Source: Plantago major (taxonomy: Eukaryota > Streptophyta > Magnoliopsida > Lamiales > Plantaginaceae). From it: DNA of 64,000 bases. Positions 31,862-43,610 of the stretch are shown piece after piece (positions within the stretch are counted from its first letter, which is position 1; each line of letters starts with the position of its first letter). The stretch lies in contig CM048842.1 of NCBI GenBank assembly GCA_026545765.1, forward strand, positions 20,052,667-20,116,666. Direction: 5' to 3'. Under the pieces are notes generated by a model. That model saw only the letters and a program-made list of their open reading frames with translations. It made no database searches and was not told where the DNA came from. Position numbers and translations under genes: made by a program.

Positions 31862-33479
31862 ATGGTAAGAACGAGAAGGTCAGTAAGAACCAACGCTACT
31901 GCAATCGGTACGCCTGCCCTAAGGCAAGGAGGTAGGCCTCCTACTCGGAAGGGAAGGGCGACGAGACCCTCTTCAAGAAACACAATGGATTGCCTAAGTG
32001 ATGGCCACACCGCTAGCCTCTCTTTAGAAGAGGAAAGAGCCGCTGATCCACCAGTAAGGACCCAGGTACTCGGGGGTGAAGGACATATCCCTCCGCCAGG
32101 AAGAAACATCACTCTTTCAAATGGGCAGATCATTCGTCCAAATGAGTTCGGGATGAATGAGAATCAGTTTGGCCTCTTACACACCACTATTCAAGGATGC
32201 TTTGGATCAAACAACCTTCAGCCTACTCAACCCACTCCTCCTTTGGCAATTCCGAGACAAGCTGAACCCGCACAGTCGAGGAATGAACATCGCCCAATTG
32301 AACAAAGGTTAGGGGAACTGGCGCAACTGGAGGACCTAAGGAACCTTCTCAACCGGAGGGCAGCAGCTTCTCACAAACAGCGAGGGAGAAGTCCGGTAAT
32401 GCCACGGGCGGATGAAACTGGAACTAGCCGGCGTGGTGCTCTACAGCACGCGCCAAGAGACCACGTGGCAGAAAGCATCTCGATAGTCCCCGTTGATGAT
32501 CTTCCTCCAGATGTTGCCATCAACCCAAGGACTGGTGAGAAGCTAACTGTGGAGCAGATTTATGTCCAACAAAAGGCCCTGGAAACTCAAATTGCCATCT
32601 TGAGCAAAATGGTGAAAGCACATGAGAAGCTGACCCTTAGAACTCCCAATCCTTTATGCGATGAGATAGGGAGTGAAAAGAAGCGCCCTGACTCCACTAT
32701 CCCAACCCTTGAGCACTATCATGGAGACACTTATCCCGTAGGGCACCTTACTAGGTACGAGAGTAAGATGGAAACCAATGGCTTGAATGACAACATGAAA
32801 GCTCTCAACTTCTCCACTACACTCTTTGGGGAGGTAATGGATTGGTGGAACTCTTTGCCCAATGGCCCCCATCAAGTCCAATGCGGATATCGCTTCACTC
32901 TTCCTGAAAAGGTTCGAGAAAGCAAAAAAGAGAAAGAGATCGGTTGAGCACTTGGCAGAAGTAATTCAGAAAGAGCATGAGGACCTTAGGACCTTCCTCG
33001 ACCGTTTCAATGCCGAAGTGCGCCAAGTAGAGCCTCACAGCATCAAAGAACGGGTCCGACACTTGTACGCTAACACTTACAACGATGATCTCAGAAGAAA
33101 GCTTTCCAACGAAGAAATCACAACTGAGAAGTACTTGTAAGATATCTGCGAAGGAGTCTTGTATGGAGAAGAATACATGAGAAATGTCCCTATAAGAGCT
33201 GGGGCCAAAAAGGGAAAAGAGCAAGCAAGACATGAACCTCTTCCCCTTCCGGGAAAGTTTGAACAAAAGAAGGAACTTAGAGACAGAAGGGAGTTCCGCA
33301 GGGAAAGAACACCACCAAGAAGATACGCCGAGTATACTCGCCTCAATACACCGAGATCCGACATCTTGGCCTCTATTGTTGAGTAAAACTTAGATATACA
33401 ATGGCCAAAACCTACAAGGAGCAACAAGAAGAACAAAGCTTCAAAGGATTACTGTAGGTTTCATAAGCACAAAGGTCAT
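31862..33479 (+). pseudogene. G1 gag (one frameshift, two stops)
   Basis: It starts at 31862 (MVRTRRSVRTNAT), just inside the PBS and conserved in G2 at 48493. The basic, Pro-rich N-terminus is followed by the Gag core (FSTTLFGEVMDWWNSLP; FLKRFEKAKKRKRS; EDLRTFLDRFNAEVRQVE; NDDLRRKLSNEE). A one-base gain in a C5 run near 32865 shifts frame from 31862-32947 to 32862-33140. Stops follow at 33138 and 33384. The Tat-type zinc motif C-R-F-H...GH is at 33450-33490, and its last Cys is replaced by Tyr. Confidence 0.85.
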
Positions 33480-36380
33480 TTGACTGAAGATTATGTCCAG
33501 CTGAAAACAGAAATAGAAAGGCTGGTAAGAAGTGGAAAATTGAAGGAACCAGTATACGAGGAGGAACCCTCCAGGCACCAGAGAAATGAACAAAGAAGGG
33601 AGGAGCATGGTTCAGAACCTCCGACAAGATCCTTACCGCCACCTCCAGCAGAGATTCCACCCCGCCATGCCCAAAAATACCGAGGGTATCACGAAGATTT
33701 GGAAATGGAGAACCTCCCCTATAGTGGGGTTATCAATGCCATTGCAGGAGGTCCAACTGGGGGAGATAGTCGAAATGCAAGGGAAAGGACCGTGCAACAC
33801 TTGAGAAATAACGATAGAGCCTATGCCCCTTCAGCCCTGAAGGGTACGAACGCCATCACCTTCGATGATAGAGAAATCCCCCCACCAACGTCTGGTGGAG
33901 GAGATCTCAAGGACCCTAACGTTCCTTTGGTTGTTTCTCTGATTATCGCTACTTACAAGGTCAACAAAGTATTTGTCGACATAGGAAGCTCCTCCAACGT
34001 CATCTCCAAAAAGACCGTGGAACAAATGCACCTGAGCAATGTTCAATATGGGCGCGTACATACCTCCTTGGTAGGAATCGGAGGATCTATAGTGCGTCCC
34101 ATCGGAAGTATACCACTACAAGTATCTATGGGTGCCTTTCCGACAAGGGTGACTGAGACAATTCTCTTTGTGGTGGTCGACAACACATTTGGCTATAACG
34201 TGATCTTGGGCCATCCAGGACTTAACCAATTCAGGGCAATCGCGTCTCCCCTACACAACAGGGTAAAGTTCCTGACCCCGAATGGTGTGGGTGAAGAAGT
34301 GGGCAACGTCAGGGAAGCTTGGGAATGGTACATCATGTCAACGAGAGCAGCTTCAGTACCCGTTCTTTCGGTCACCAGAGGACCCAGGAGTCCTCCTTTG
34401 GCTCTTACGCCATTAAAGGAAGAAATTGGTGCTGGTTTGCTCAAGGAAAAGTTCCCTAAGACTGCTAGGATGGAACCCCATGAAGCTTTGAAAGAGATCC
34501 AGTTGATTGAGGGGAATCCAGAGAAGGTAAACGGAATCGGAACAGAGATGAGCACAGAGGTAGAGATGAAGCTCATCACATGTCTCCGAGGCAACCACGA
34601 TATCTTTGCTTGGAGTACTGATGACCTTAAGGGAATGGACCCAAGGATCGCAGTTCACCGCCTGAACATGGATCCAACGGTAAAACATATCCGACAAAAG
34701 AGGAAGGACTTTGGGCCTGTGGAGGATGTTATCATAGATGAAGAGGTGGACAAGTTGATGAAAGCAGGACACATTGAGGAAGTCAGGTACTCTGTCTGGG
34801 CCTGTAACGTGGTCCTCGTTGTAAAAGCTCCAGGAAAGTGGAGAATGTGCAATGACTTCACTAGGCTTAACAAGTTTTGCCCAAAGGATCCTTATCCATT
34901 ACCTTGCATAGAGCAGCTAGTTGATTCCACCGCGGGATGCGCACTCCTAAGCTTCATGGATTCCTATCAAGGCTTTTACCAAATCAGGATGGCCCAGGAA
35001 GACGTCAAGAAGACAACCTTCTTAGCGGTAGGAGGGGTCTACTGCTTCAAGGTTATGCCATTTGGCCTAAAAAATGCAGGCGCTACATATCAGCGACTGG
35101 TGAATAAGATGTTCAAAGAAGAGTTGGGCAAAACCATGGAAGTTTACGTGGATGACATGCTAGTAAAAAGTAAGACCGAAGAGCAACACATCGAGCATCT
35201 GGATAAGTGCTTCTCCATCCTTAGGAAATATGGAATGAAGTTGAACCCTGAAAAGTGTACGTTTGGGGTAAAGGGAGGAAAGTTCCTTGATTACATGGTC
35301 ACGGAGAGAGGTATCAGTGCTAACCCAGAGAAAATAAAGGCGATCTTGGACTTACCACAACCAAAGACAATCAATGAAGTGCAGAAGCTTTTGGGAAGGG
35401 TGATGGCACTGAGCCGTTTTATCTCCAAATCCGCCGAGAAAAACTTACCTTTCTTTAAAATCCTAAGGAAAGGAGACAAGTTCGAATGGACAAAGGAGTG
35501 CAAAGAAGCCTTGGATAATTTAAAAAGCTACCTCCTTTCACCACCCCTCTTATCTAAACCAGTAGAGGGCGAACCTCTCTACCTCTATCTAGCTACCACT
35601 GATGAAGCTATGAGTTCTGTATTGGTACGGATACAAGGAAATGACCACTTGCCGATCTACTACTTGAGCAAGGCCCTTGTGAGTTCTGAGGCCAGATATG
35701 TCAAGATCGAGAAGCTCGCCTTCGCGCTAGTTTACACTGCTCGCCGACTGAAACCTTACTTCAAATCTCACCGGATTGTGGTTCTCACCAATGAACCACT
35801 CAAACATGTCCTAGGCAAGCCGGATCAATCGGGACGCCTGTCTAAGTGGGCAATCGAGCTAAGTGAATATGATATCGGGTACCAGGCCGTATCTGCCAAG
35901 AAGGCCCAAGTCCTTGCCGACTTCCTGGTAGACTATCCGGAGGGAACCGAAGAAAGAACCAAAAGTCCACAGGAAGATGTGAATCACGTCATGCTCACTC
36001 AAGCGGAGGATACCCCGGAAGAGGAAAAGGCAAAAGAAAAGGGTCCTGAAGAGGCACTCAGGAATAAATATCAAGAACCCATGGATGATTCGTTAAGGGT
36101 GAGACACATGTTCCTCCAGGACGAAGCACCCGACACTTCGACACCTGCATCTTCCAACAAGAAGCAGGAAGACGAAAAGGTGTCTGCTCTCGCGGCAGAA
36201 AGCAAATCGGGGAGCAAAGAATGTTGGACATTACAAGTGGATGGATCTTCTACTGGACGAATAGGAGGAATAGGAATTTTTCTTGAGAGTCCTGAAGGAG
36301 CCAAGCTGGAATACACCATCACCCTCAACTTTAAAGTAATAAATAACGAGGCAGAATACGAAGCACTCCTCACCGGCTAG
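33480..36380 (+). CDS. G1 protease-RT-RNase H-second RNase H polyprotein segment
   Basis: This 966-codon open frame converts element RNA to DNA. The aspartic protease site VDIGSSSNVI is at about 33975, in the position of the usual D-T-G. RT motifs are KWRMCNDFTRLNKFCPKD (34840), FMDSYQGFYQIRM, FKVMPFGLKNAGATYQRL and YVDD at 35145-35156. The first RNase H follows (LSKALVSSEARYVKIEKLA, NEPLKHVLGKPDQSGRLSKW). Then come an acidic linker and a second, plant-type RNase H (LQVDGSSTGRIGGIGIFLES, NNEAEYEALLTG, from 36230). The stop at 36378-36380 cuts this domain before its end. All RT catalytic Asp residues are present. The N-terminus is not a natural start, because the frame is part of a gag-pol fusion. 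Confidence 0.92.
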   Translation: MTEDYVQLKTEIERLVRSGKLKEPVYEEEPSRHQRNEQRREEHGSEPPTRSLPPPPAEIPPRHAQKYRGYHEDLEMENLPYSGVINAIAGGPTGGDSRNARERTVQHLRNNDRAYAPSALKGTNAITFDDREIPPPTSGGGDLKDPNVPLVVSLIIATYKVNKVFVDIGSSSNVISKKTVEQMHLSNVQYGRVHTSLVGIGGSIVRPIGSIPLQVSMGAFPTRVTETILFVVVDNTFGYNVILGHPGLNQFRAIASPLHNRVKFLTPNGVGEEVGNVREAWEWYIMSTRAASVPVLSVTRGPRSPPLALTPLKEEIGAGLLKEKFPKTARMEPHEALKEIQLIEGNPEKVNGIGTEMSTEVEMKLITCLRGNHDIFAWSTDDLKGMDPRIAVHRLNMDPTVKHIRQKRKDFGPVEDVIIDEEVDKLMKAGHIEEVRYSVWACNVVLVVKAPGKWRMCNDFTRLNKFCPKDPYPLPCIEQLVDSTAGCALLSFMDSYQGFYQIRMAQEDVKKTTFLAVGGVYCFKVMPFGLKNAGATYQRLVNKMFKEELGKTMEVYVDDMLVKSKTEEQHIEHLDKCFSILRKYGMKLNPEKCTFGVKGGKFLDYMVTERGISANPEKIKAILDLPQPKTINEVQKLLGRVMALSRFISKSAEKNLPFFKILRKGDKFEWTKECKEALDNLKSYLLSPPLLSKPVEGEPLYLYLATTDEAMSSVLVRIQGNDHLPIYYLSKALVSSEARYVKIEKLAFALVYTARRLKPYFKSHRIVVLTNEPLKHVLGKPDQSGRLSKWAIELSEYDIGYQAVSAKKAQVLADFLVDYPEGTEERTKSPQEDVNHVMLTQAEDTPEEEKAKEKGPEEALRNKYQEPMDDSLRVRHMFLQDEAPDTSTPASSNKKQEDEKVSALAAESKSGSKECWTLQVDGSSTGRIGGIGIFLESPEGAKLEYTITLNFKVINNEAEYEALLTG

Positions 36381-36648
36381 AGGATGGCAAGAGCTCTTCA
36401 AGTAAGGAGAATGAAGGCCTTCACAGACTCCCAGCTCGTGGAATCCCAGTTTTCTGGGTCCTTCGCTGCTAAAGGACCCAACATGATCAAGTACTAGGAA
36501 CTTCTCAAGAAAGAGGTTGAGCACTTTGAAGTATGCCTCGGCCTTAGGAGCTATAGACACAAGGAGGGTCATCCTGATGACTCTCACGGACTCTTCCCTG
36601 GCAAATCTTAATGGACAAGTCTTCCTTTTGAGTGCTGAAAGGAGTTAG
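36381..36648 (+). pseudogene. G1 second RNase H end and tether, with deletion
   Basis: The frame continues (ARALQVRRMKAFTDSQLVE) but holds stops near 36378 and 36496. Compared with G2 (53161-53240), about 60 bp is missing after 'CACTTTGAAGTAT' (36536), with TAT at both edges of the missing segment. This removes the RNase H C-terminal motif. Confidence 0.75.
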
Positions 36649-37872
36649 ATGACTAACATATTTAACTATCTCAAGGATGACTCTCTACCTGCAGATCCTA
36701 GAGAAGCAAGGAGGATCCTATGCCGAGCCAACAGATACTTCATCATGGGAAATGATCTTTACAAGAGATCTTTCACGGGCGCTCACATGAGATGCCTTGT
36801 TCCCCAGGAAGCAAAGACTGTTATGGAAGAAATCCATGCGGGATGTTTCGGGAATCACTCCGGGGGACGAACTCTGGCTCAGAAGATCATAAGGCAAGGA
36901 TACTATTACCCTACCATTGATGCGGATGTTGCCAACTTCGCTCGTGCCTATGAAGACTGCCAATACTACGCCAACATACCACATCGTCCGACCAACCCTA
37001 TGATTCTGTCAATCATAGCGTTCCCATTCGATCAATGGGGCATAGACATAGTTGGTCCCTTTCCACGCGGAACTCATCAGAAGAAGTTCCTGATTGTGGC
37101 GGTGGAATATTTTACCAAGTGGGTTAAGGCAGAAGAAGTTTCTACCATCACTGAAAGTAGAGTACGGACATTCATCTGGAAGAACATCATCTGCCGCTTC
37201 GGACTTCCAAGAGTTCTAGTCTCGGACAACGGGGCTCAGTTCTCCGGGGCAAGATTGAAAGAATGGCTCTAGTCCTTCAAAATAGAACAACGCTTCACTT
37301 CCGTTGGCTACCCCCAAGCCAATGGTCAAGTAGAAGCCACCAACAAGGCCATCGTCAAGATTTCGGGGAAAAGGTTGAGGACCTCCCAAGACAGTAGGGC
37401 AGATGATCTCGACGCGGTCCTTTGGGCACACAGGATGATGAGTCGGACTCCCACACAGGAGACACCCTTCTCCCTTGTCTACGGATCCGAGGCGGTCATC
37501 CCCTCGGAGGTAGTAGTGGAAACCCAAAGGATCCAACAATACAACCCAGCTCAGAATGAAGTCGCAAGGATCTACGACCTTGAGATCCTTGAGAACAAAC
37601 GGAGTGAGGCACTAGCTAGCATCCTTCGATACCAAGCCATGACTGCTTGAGCTTACAACAAGCGTGTCTTTCCCAAAGACATACAAGTCGGAGACTTAGT
37701 CCTCAAAAGATCTGACATACTAAGCAATGTCAGGAAACTCAAGCCCAACTGGGAAGGACCTTACAAAGTTACGGGAGCCAGAGTCAATGGGAGCTTTGAG
37801 CTGGAAGACGACCAAGGGAGAGCCTTGAAGAGAACCTGGAATGCTAAGAATCTCCAAAAGTTTTATGCTTAG
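36649..37872 (+). pseudogene. G1 integrase
   Basis: This enzyme inserts element DNA. The zinc-binding domain has IHAGCFGNHSGG and YEDCQYYANIPH; the first Cys of the C-x2-C pair is Tyr. The core has QWGIDIVGPFP, VSDNGAQF and GQVEATNKAIV for the D-D-E triad. TAG codons interrupt it at 37270-37272 and near 37650. The C-terminal part (KPNWEGPYKV, NGSFELEDDQGRALKRTWN) ends at the TAG at 37870-37872. No chromodomain is seen, as expected for Tat elements. Confidence 0.87.
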
Positions 37873-40115
37873 GTTAACACTTCGAAGTTAGACTACGTCA
37901 GTTACCAAAGTTTTTGTCATTTTCTTTATCCGGCCTTGAAGCCCACCAGTTGTACTTGAATTTCCGTCAAATCAATACAACTTTTTGCGAGGAAAGAAAG
38001 CTATATTCAAAAAAATACACTGCCTCGGACAATTCACGAAGATCCGAACCAATTGATTCAGCAAATATTTGAGAAATCAATATCGACAAGACTCATACCA
38101 GCCAGTTCGGATGAAGTAATATAACAAAGCCGAAGAAAGAAGGTGCAAACACCCGAAAACCTTGTATTATCTGAAAAATACAAGCTACAAAATTACAAAC
38201 TTCGGATACACCCGTCCGAGTCACACAAAACATAGGGTAATCTACATCATTCTTTACAATACAAACATGCGGTTCTAGGCGGCATATTCAACATCCGGAA
38301 CAGTCGAGTAGATCCGTTCCGAAGCCAAGTGTCCGAGGCAGCACAAATGTCTGAAATGGGAGACCTTCCTGGATAACTTTCCTCTGCGTTCCGACATAAA
38401 ATAGGCAATGGTCGGAGTTAACTCTCCGAACCGGGCTTATGACGGCACAACAGCATCAGCCACTTCTTCCCAGTAACTCGAGGAAACCCTCATGGGAACC
38501 CCAGTTACTGGAAACAAGTGCCTGATGCGACCAAACCACCTTAAGAACGATCCGGATGCAATAGCTATAGAACTCAGATGGAAGGGACTTTCAGAAGCAC
38601 CTCTGACATTCGAACCATGAAGCTCCTAAACGAACTTCACATTTCAATGCAAAATAGATAGCAAACGGAAGCTCACCTTCCGAACCGAACTTATGATGAC
38701 ACAACGGCATCGGTCGTGTTTCCCAGTTACTCAAGAAACCTCAGTAACTGGCATAACGCGACTGATGCGATCGGACCAACTTAAGATGGTTCGACCGTGC
38801 TGGCTGAAGGATTCGGGTAGAGACGTCCGAATCACACAAGCTTAGCTTCAAGACAAAGAATCCGAGTGAAAGTTCGTATTACGGAGGCGCAGTCGATGGT
38901 CCTTCCGCAACTTCCACCACAACCACTTTCTCGGGAAGATACCCAACGCAAGAAAATGGTAAATGGTGGAAGGAGCTGATAGTCCATGAATATTTGAGCG
39001 TCTGAAACATGTGTAGTAGTCCCTGGAACCAGCGAGCTAGCCTGCTTCCTCAGGGCTCAAGTCGTTAGAACAAGCTATAGCCCTGGTGAAAGGAAGATTA
39101 GCTCGAAGATCTGAAGGAGAGTGATTCCGAGTGACTTGATTTCATCGTCCCCAGCATGATCCGACCTAGAAAGGATTACCGAAGCACCGAAAAAACCCTC
39201 AGAGGTGGATCACGCATAAGAAAGGTGGAGTAAACCCACTCGTCAGACATCCGGACCCCAGGATCCGAACCACCTATTACTATAAAAGGGATGGAATGAT
39301 CTGATGAAAAGCCATACAATCCAGGGGTATATATAGATGTGATGAGCCAATCACCACTCGACACGTGGCATATGACGGTTGGTGATGGGCTTGGGCCTGG
39401 ACTTGGGCCCAACTGTTGGGCCGCCATTGGGCCAACCCAGAGTTTCTTCACATTTCCGGCCTTATTGCGTGAATTATTTTAAACTGCTGACCGCTCGGAT
39501 CCGTCAGCCCGAGAAGGCCATGATAACTCCCGTACAAACTGTGATCCATACCAAGTCACTAAACTTTTCTACTATGATTGTCTCCTTTTTTAGAACTAAG
39601 ACCCGGACAAACGCTTTGTCCGACCGAGCTAAAGATCGACCAATTGAATATTGAATTATTCCGGAAGCATTTGATCCCGTGGACTCGGATTAACTAATTC
39701 GGAGCCACGATCCCGAATCATTCGTGTCTACTTGGGGCATTTAACATTTGGAGCTACGATTCGGACATATGGCTTGTCCGACCGACCCATGAGAACCAAT
39801 GGGGGGATCATCTTAGGAAAAATTGGTCTCGCGGACTCGGATCCATTACCTGAATAAACTGAGCCAGCGAAACTTGGATCACTGATCTATCTTATCAATT
39901 CAACGCACATCGAGAAGCACGCATTTGGAAAAAACAGTAATACAAGCCAATGATAAAAGTTCTGAGCCATCAACGAGCCCGGACCAACGACGTGGATACC
40001 GAATCAATTGCACAAATTCAAACAAACAATTATCCATACAACAACAACAATAACAAAACAACAGTTTTTTAGGTCCGAAGACCAGAGTTACATACTTCCG
40101 GGGTATACCCCGTCT
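37873..40115 (+). other. G1 noncoding region between pol and the antisense gene
   Basis: No credible gene. A diverged direct repeat of about 110 bp (38439-38560 and 38690-38800) contains paired CCAGTTACT/AGTAACTGG arms. Plus-strand TATAAAAGG (near 39290) and TATATATAG (near 39330) occur but no downstream plus-strand gene is seen. The region is colinear with G2 only to about 54924. Confidence 0.6.
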
Positions 40116-41003
40116 TCACCTCCCCTGACGACTTGACGAGCCAGCTTGAGCGCCCGAGGGACCTGCGGCCTCTTTCTCAGTAGCCTCTTGTGCATCCCAC
40201 GCCATTCTCTCTTGGGCCTCCTGCGCCAACCTTCTCTCCCTTCGGGCCCTTAATTCCTTTAGGAAAGCAGGGCATTGCTCCATAAGGTCCAGATCGGAAG
40301 AGAAACCTTTGACAGGACCGGGCAGAGTCAGCCAATCCCGGTTATGCTCCTCATGGTCTTCCATCGGGACAAAAACACTGGACATCAACACCCATGGCAC
40401 AAAGGAGGGAAGGTACGGACCGCCATGATTGAACCTCTTGTCCTCGGTCTCTTCGCAGACAAGCTCTACAAACTCACATTGCAGTAAGTCCTCATCCGAG
40501 ACACCTTCCGGAGCGAAGTCCGAGCCATTGGCTTCTTTGAAAGCAGTAATGCCTTCAGCCTCCAAGTCAAGGTCGCAAGGGATCCGTCCCCTATGCCGGA
40601 GCTGCCCAATAGCCGCATCAAAGCCATCCTGCCGAGCCTCATCATACTTGGACTCGAGCATGAACTTGCAAGCGTCCGACCCCAAGAAGTCTTGGATAGC
40701 TTGCGTCCGGACCTTCAACATCTCATTCAGCATCATATCCTTGAAGGTCCGGGAGACGCTGACATACTCATCCACACCCTCTTGATGAGCTTTGAGGTCC
40801 TTTTCCAGCGACAGGATGGCACTCTTCAGTTTTGTAGCCTCCGCTTCGGACTCCTTCGCCGCCAGGGCCTTCTTCAGCGTATCAGACAAGGAATTCACCT
40901 TGGACGTTTCCACCGCCTGAGCAGCTTCAGCCTTGGCCAGATCCTCTTCCATCGTGGCCCTCTGACCTGCCACCATGGAACATGCCCGAATAGCGGCCGT
41001 AAG
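40116..41003 (-). CDS. G1 antisense gene, exon 4 (coiled-coil C-terminus)
   Basis: This last exon is joined in phase 0 to exon 3 across a 79-nt GT-AG intron (41004-41082). It encodes a long heptad-rich helix (QRATMEEDLAKAEAAQAVET ... LKSAILSLEKDLKAHQEGVD), a conserved-looking FLGSDACKFMLESKYDEARQ block and an Arg/Ala-rich end; stop at 40116. The coiled coil suggests oligomerisation. No catalytic motif was recognised. Antisense ORFs in this position occur in Tat-lineage elements (family knowledge). Confidence 0.72.
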   Translation of the reverse strand, partial: LTAAIRACSMVAGQRATMEEDLAKAEAAQAVETSKVNSLSDTLKKALAAKESEAEATKLKSAILSLEKDLKAHQEGVDEYVSVSRTFKDMMLNEMLKVRTQAIQDFLGSDACKFMLESKYDEARQDGFDAAIGQLRHRGRIPCDLDLEAEGITAFKEANGSDFAPEGVSDEDLLQCEFVELVCEETEDKRFNHGGPYLPSFVPWVLMSSVFVPMEDHEEHNRDWLTLPGPVKGFSSDLDLMEQCPAFLKELRARRERRLAQEAQERMAWDAQEATEKEAAGPSGAQAGSSSRQGR

Positions 41004-41082
41004 CTACGATACATGACAAAAAAAAAATTAGTAAAGGTTCCAAACAAAGGAAAGATGTATTTCCAGAAATATCAGTATTTAC

Positions 41083-41543
41083 CTTTTGATGAATTGCGGA
41101 CAACTCTGCAATCCGGTCCAGCTCTGGGACAGCAGCCAACCGAGCCACTTCCGCCTCCAAGTCCGACTCACCACTCGCTTTCCCTTTGCCCTTCTTGGCC
41201 GCAGGGATCGGACCTTCGGATGGACGCTTTTGTTCGGCCGCAGCACTTGAACCATTGGCAGGAGGATCCCGAGACACAGACCTTGGAGGTTTTTTGGCCC
41301 CCTTCGAGCCAGCCACCTTACCCTTGTCCGGGGTAGGTATCGTCTGGGCCTCCTCGCCCGCTGCGGCCCTCCGAGTCTCCTGCACTCGGAAAGTGGCAGC
41401 ATTCTGAGGCTCTTCCATCGGCAGCACAATGGACGTCTTGATGATTTGGGTTCGGGTACCCTCCTCCATCTCCTTACGTTGTGCGGCATTTTGCTTCCAC
41501 TTCAGCTCCCGCATGGTGGAAATGGTGTACTCGAACCAAAAAC
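41083..41543 (-). CDS. G1 antisense gene, exon 3
   Basis: It begins with the last two bases of a split codon (phase 1) after the acceptor TGTGCAG and ends ATCAAAAG|GTAAA (phase 0). It encodes FEYTISTMRELKWKQNAAQR, then a Pro/Ala/Lys-rich low-complexity linker with an AAKKGKGK basic patch that could be a nuclear signal, then the start of the coiled coil. The frame is open throughout. Confidence 0.72.
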
Positions 41544-41666
41544 CTGCACATCCGAAGGACAATAAGTTATATATGGTAAACAAAATTTTTTATCAATAAC
41601 TGCAAATGAAGCAAGTCACCAGCGACTCGGATGACCGACTACGTGACCAAACGAGAAAGAACTTAC

Positions 41667-42904
41667 TGAGATCCTTATTCCCATCACAAAAACTTGGCTC
41701 CGAAAAACCGGCTAGATAGGGAAGGGGTTGGCATGTCAATCCTCGGAAGAAATATTTCTCCGGATCATGATTCCGGTGGAGAGCTTGCATCCACAAAGGG
41801 ACGTTCCGAAACGGAGGTTTCCAGTCCGGCAGCCTGCCTCGAAAAAACTTCTTCTCGAAATTCCATTTGGTCCTTTCTGCTTCAGATTGACCCTGCTTCA
41901 AAGCGGGCCGGACGAAAATGTATCTCTTCCACCAGTTTATTCCCAAGGAGGAGAGCGGATCCACAAAAAAAGTATATGCTTGGCAACACACAAGCGTATA
42001 GAACAAAGTATTCCTATTACTTACACTAACGTTGAATAACTTCCAAAAGTTATCAAACGTGGTCGGTATGCCCTTATATTTACACATCACCCCGAAGCAC
42101 ATCAGATTTCCGAGCGAGTTGGGGATGATCTGGTGAGGACTTAACCCCATGCTGTTCAAAATGTCAAAAACTCGGATGCCACCGGCAAACGCCACCCACA
42201 GTGAAGACTTATCTCATGCACGCACATATACCCCGGAGGCGGGTTGTAGAAAGCGTGCGACTCATCCGGAATGAGGATCTCCATGGACTCCGAAATCTTA
42301 TACTTCCTCCGCAGTTCCTCCACCTCCTCGGCCATCATAATCGAAGGGCACGTGGGCAATGTACTTTCCTCGTTTAGCTCACCCTCCAGATCGGGATGAG
42401 TTACCTCGTCCCTCGACCGAGGGAACTTCACCTGGAACACGTCTTCACCCTTCTTAAGCCCCTCGGGCAACTCTTCTTCGGTCCGTTGGCAACTCGTACC
42501 CGCTTGCCCAGCTGCCTCCCTCCGAAAAACGTGGGCGGACAGCATTTCTTCCTCCTGAGAACTGACATCTTCAGTCCGACCCTCCTCCTCCTCTCTATCA
42601 TCCCCCGACGAAGAACTCAGTTCTACCACTGTCCGAAGGGAACAACAACCTGGACTCGATCCTCGATGCCTTCTTCAAACATACCCAACTCCGGTGGTGC
42701 CTCGGAGGTATCATGCACCTCTTCGATGTTAGGCTCCTGTGGATCCGGAACGAATGGCACACGGTTAGGGTTACTACTAAAATTATAACCTAGGTTGCGA
42801 ATGAGGGATCGAATCTTTCTCGGGAGTTCGGGCTCCTTCCCAGCACCGCGCGGACGGGGAGCCTCTATGGTCCTAGAGCTTGTCCCTTGAACAGCACCGG
42901 TACT
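41667..42904 (-). pseudogene. G1 antisense gene, exon 2 (two frameshifts)
   Basis: This exon carries the recognisable domain: AEEVEELRRKYKISESMEIL, FYNPPPGYMCVHEISLHCGW, then NSMGLSPHQIIPNSLGNLMC and FWKLFNVSVSNRNTLFYTL. It resembles the Pfam 'putative gypsy type transposon' family (Transposase_28). Frame changes lie near 42630 and near 42165-42180 (a T5 run). The acceptor is at 42905-42906 and the donor at 41666 (CTCA|GTAAGT). An acidic Glu-rich stretch precedes the domain. Confidence 0.68.
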
Positions 42905-42985
42905 CTACACATTAGAGACTCGCAGGTAATCCCGATGCTTCGGAGACCCTGAACCCGGAACAACTAACTAAAGTAAGGAACTTAC

Positions 42986-43141
42986 CTAGGGCTCTTCCCG
43001 GCTCGGACAAGGAGAACACTCCAGCTCTACTGAATCATCTCCACCAACAATATCAATCTCCTCGGAGCTGTCTGATAGGGACAACGCGTCGGAGTCATAT
43101 CCTTCAGCTTCGGATCGGTTCTGACTATCACTATCGGACAT
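42986..43141 (-). CDS. G1 antisense gene, candidate exon 1
   Basis: It starts ATG at 43141 and encodes a 51-residue acidic Ser/Asp-rich peptide (MSDSDSQNRSEAEGYDSDAL). It ends exactly at a consensus donor, TAG|GTAAGT. The last codon before the donor is TAG, which in this copy would terminate translation. The following intron would be 81 nt (42905-42985). Confidence 0.55.
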   Translation of the reverse strand: MSDSDSQNRSEAEGYDSDALSLSDSSEEIDIVGGDDSVELECSPCPSREEP

Positions 43142-43610
43142 CCTAGGGAAAGGAGAAAGCAATTTCGTAAGCTTGAAGATGGCAATCCGAGAGGTCGTTT
43201 ATGTATATTAACAAAGGGAAAGATTTTAACTTCGGAGGATAGAAAATGACTCTACCGGACGAAGTTAGTCCGAAGTTAGTAAGGTGTCAGATCGGCGTTA
43301 GTCTTGACTACTCAACATATCCGGGACACACTATGGTCATTACCAACTATACAGTATGTAACATAAGCATGCATCCGAACAGACCATATTATCAACAATA
43401 GCGAAATAACAAGCACATGGACATTTGACAACCATTCAAGAGAACAACTTACTTGTACTCGGATGGTTGGATTGAAGGCAGCTAACTTTGCCTGGATAAC
43501 TCGCTATGGACTTCTTTTCGCTCGCTTCGGACTGCTTCCACTTGCTTCGGATGTACTAAAAAAGTCGAAAATCTTCTCTCTAAAATGTGAAAATGAAGTC
43601 GGTGAAACCC

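Noticed and set aside
39286..39335. Plus-strand TATA-like sites as a promoter for a gene after G1 pol
   Set aside because: No plus-strand coding sequence follows; the downstream ORFs are shadows of the antisense gene.
40593..41583. Plus-strand ORF of 247 codons and a minus-strand alternative-frame ORF (41079-41489)
   Set aside because: These are shadows of antisense exons 3 and 4, whose frame shows coiled-coil sequence and phase-consistent introns.
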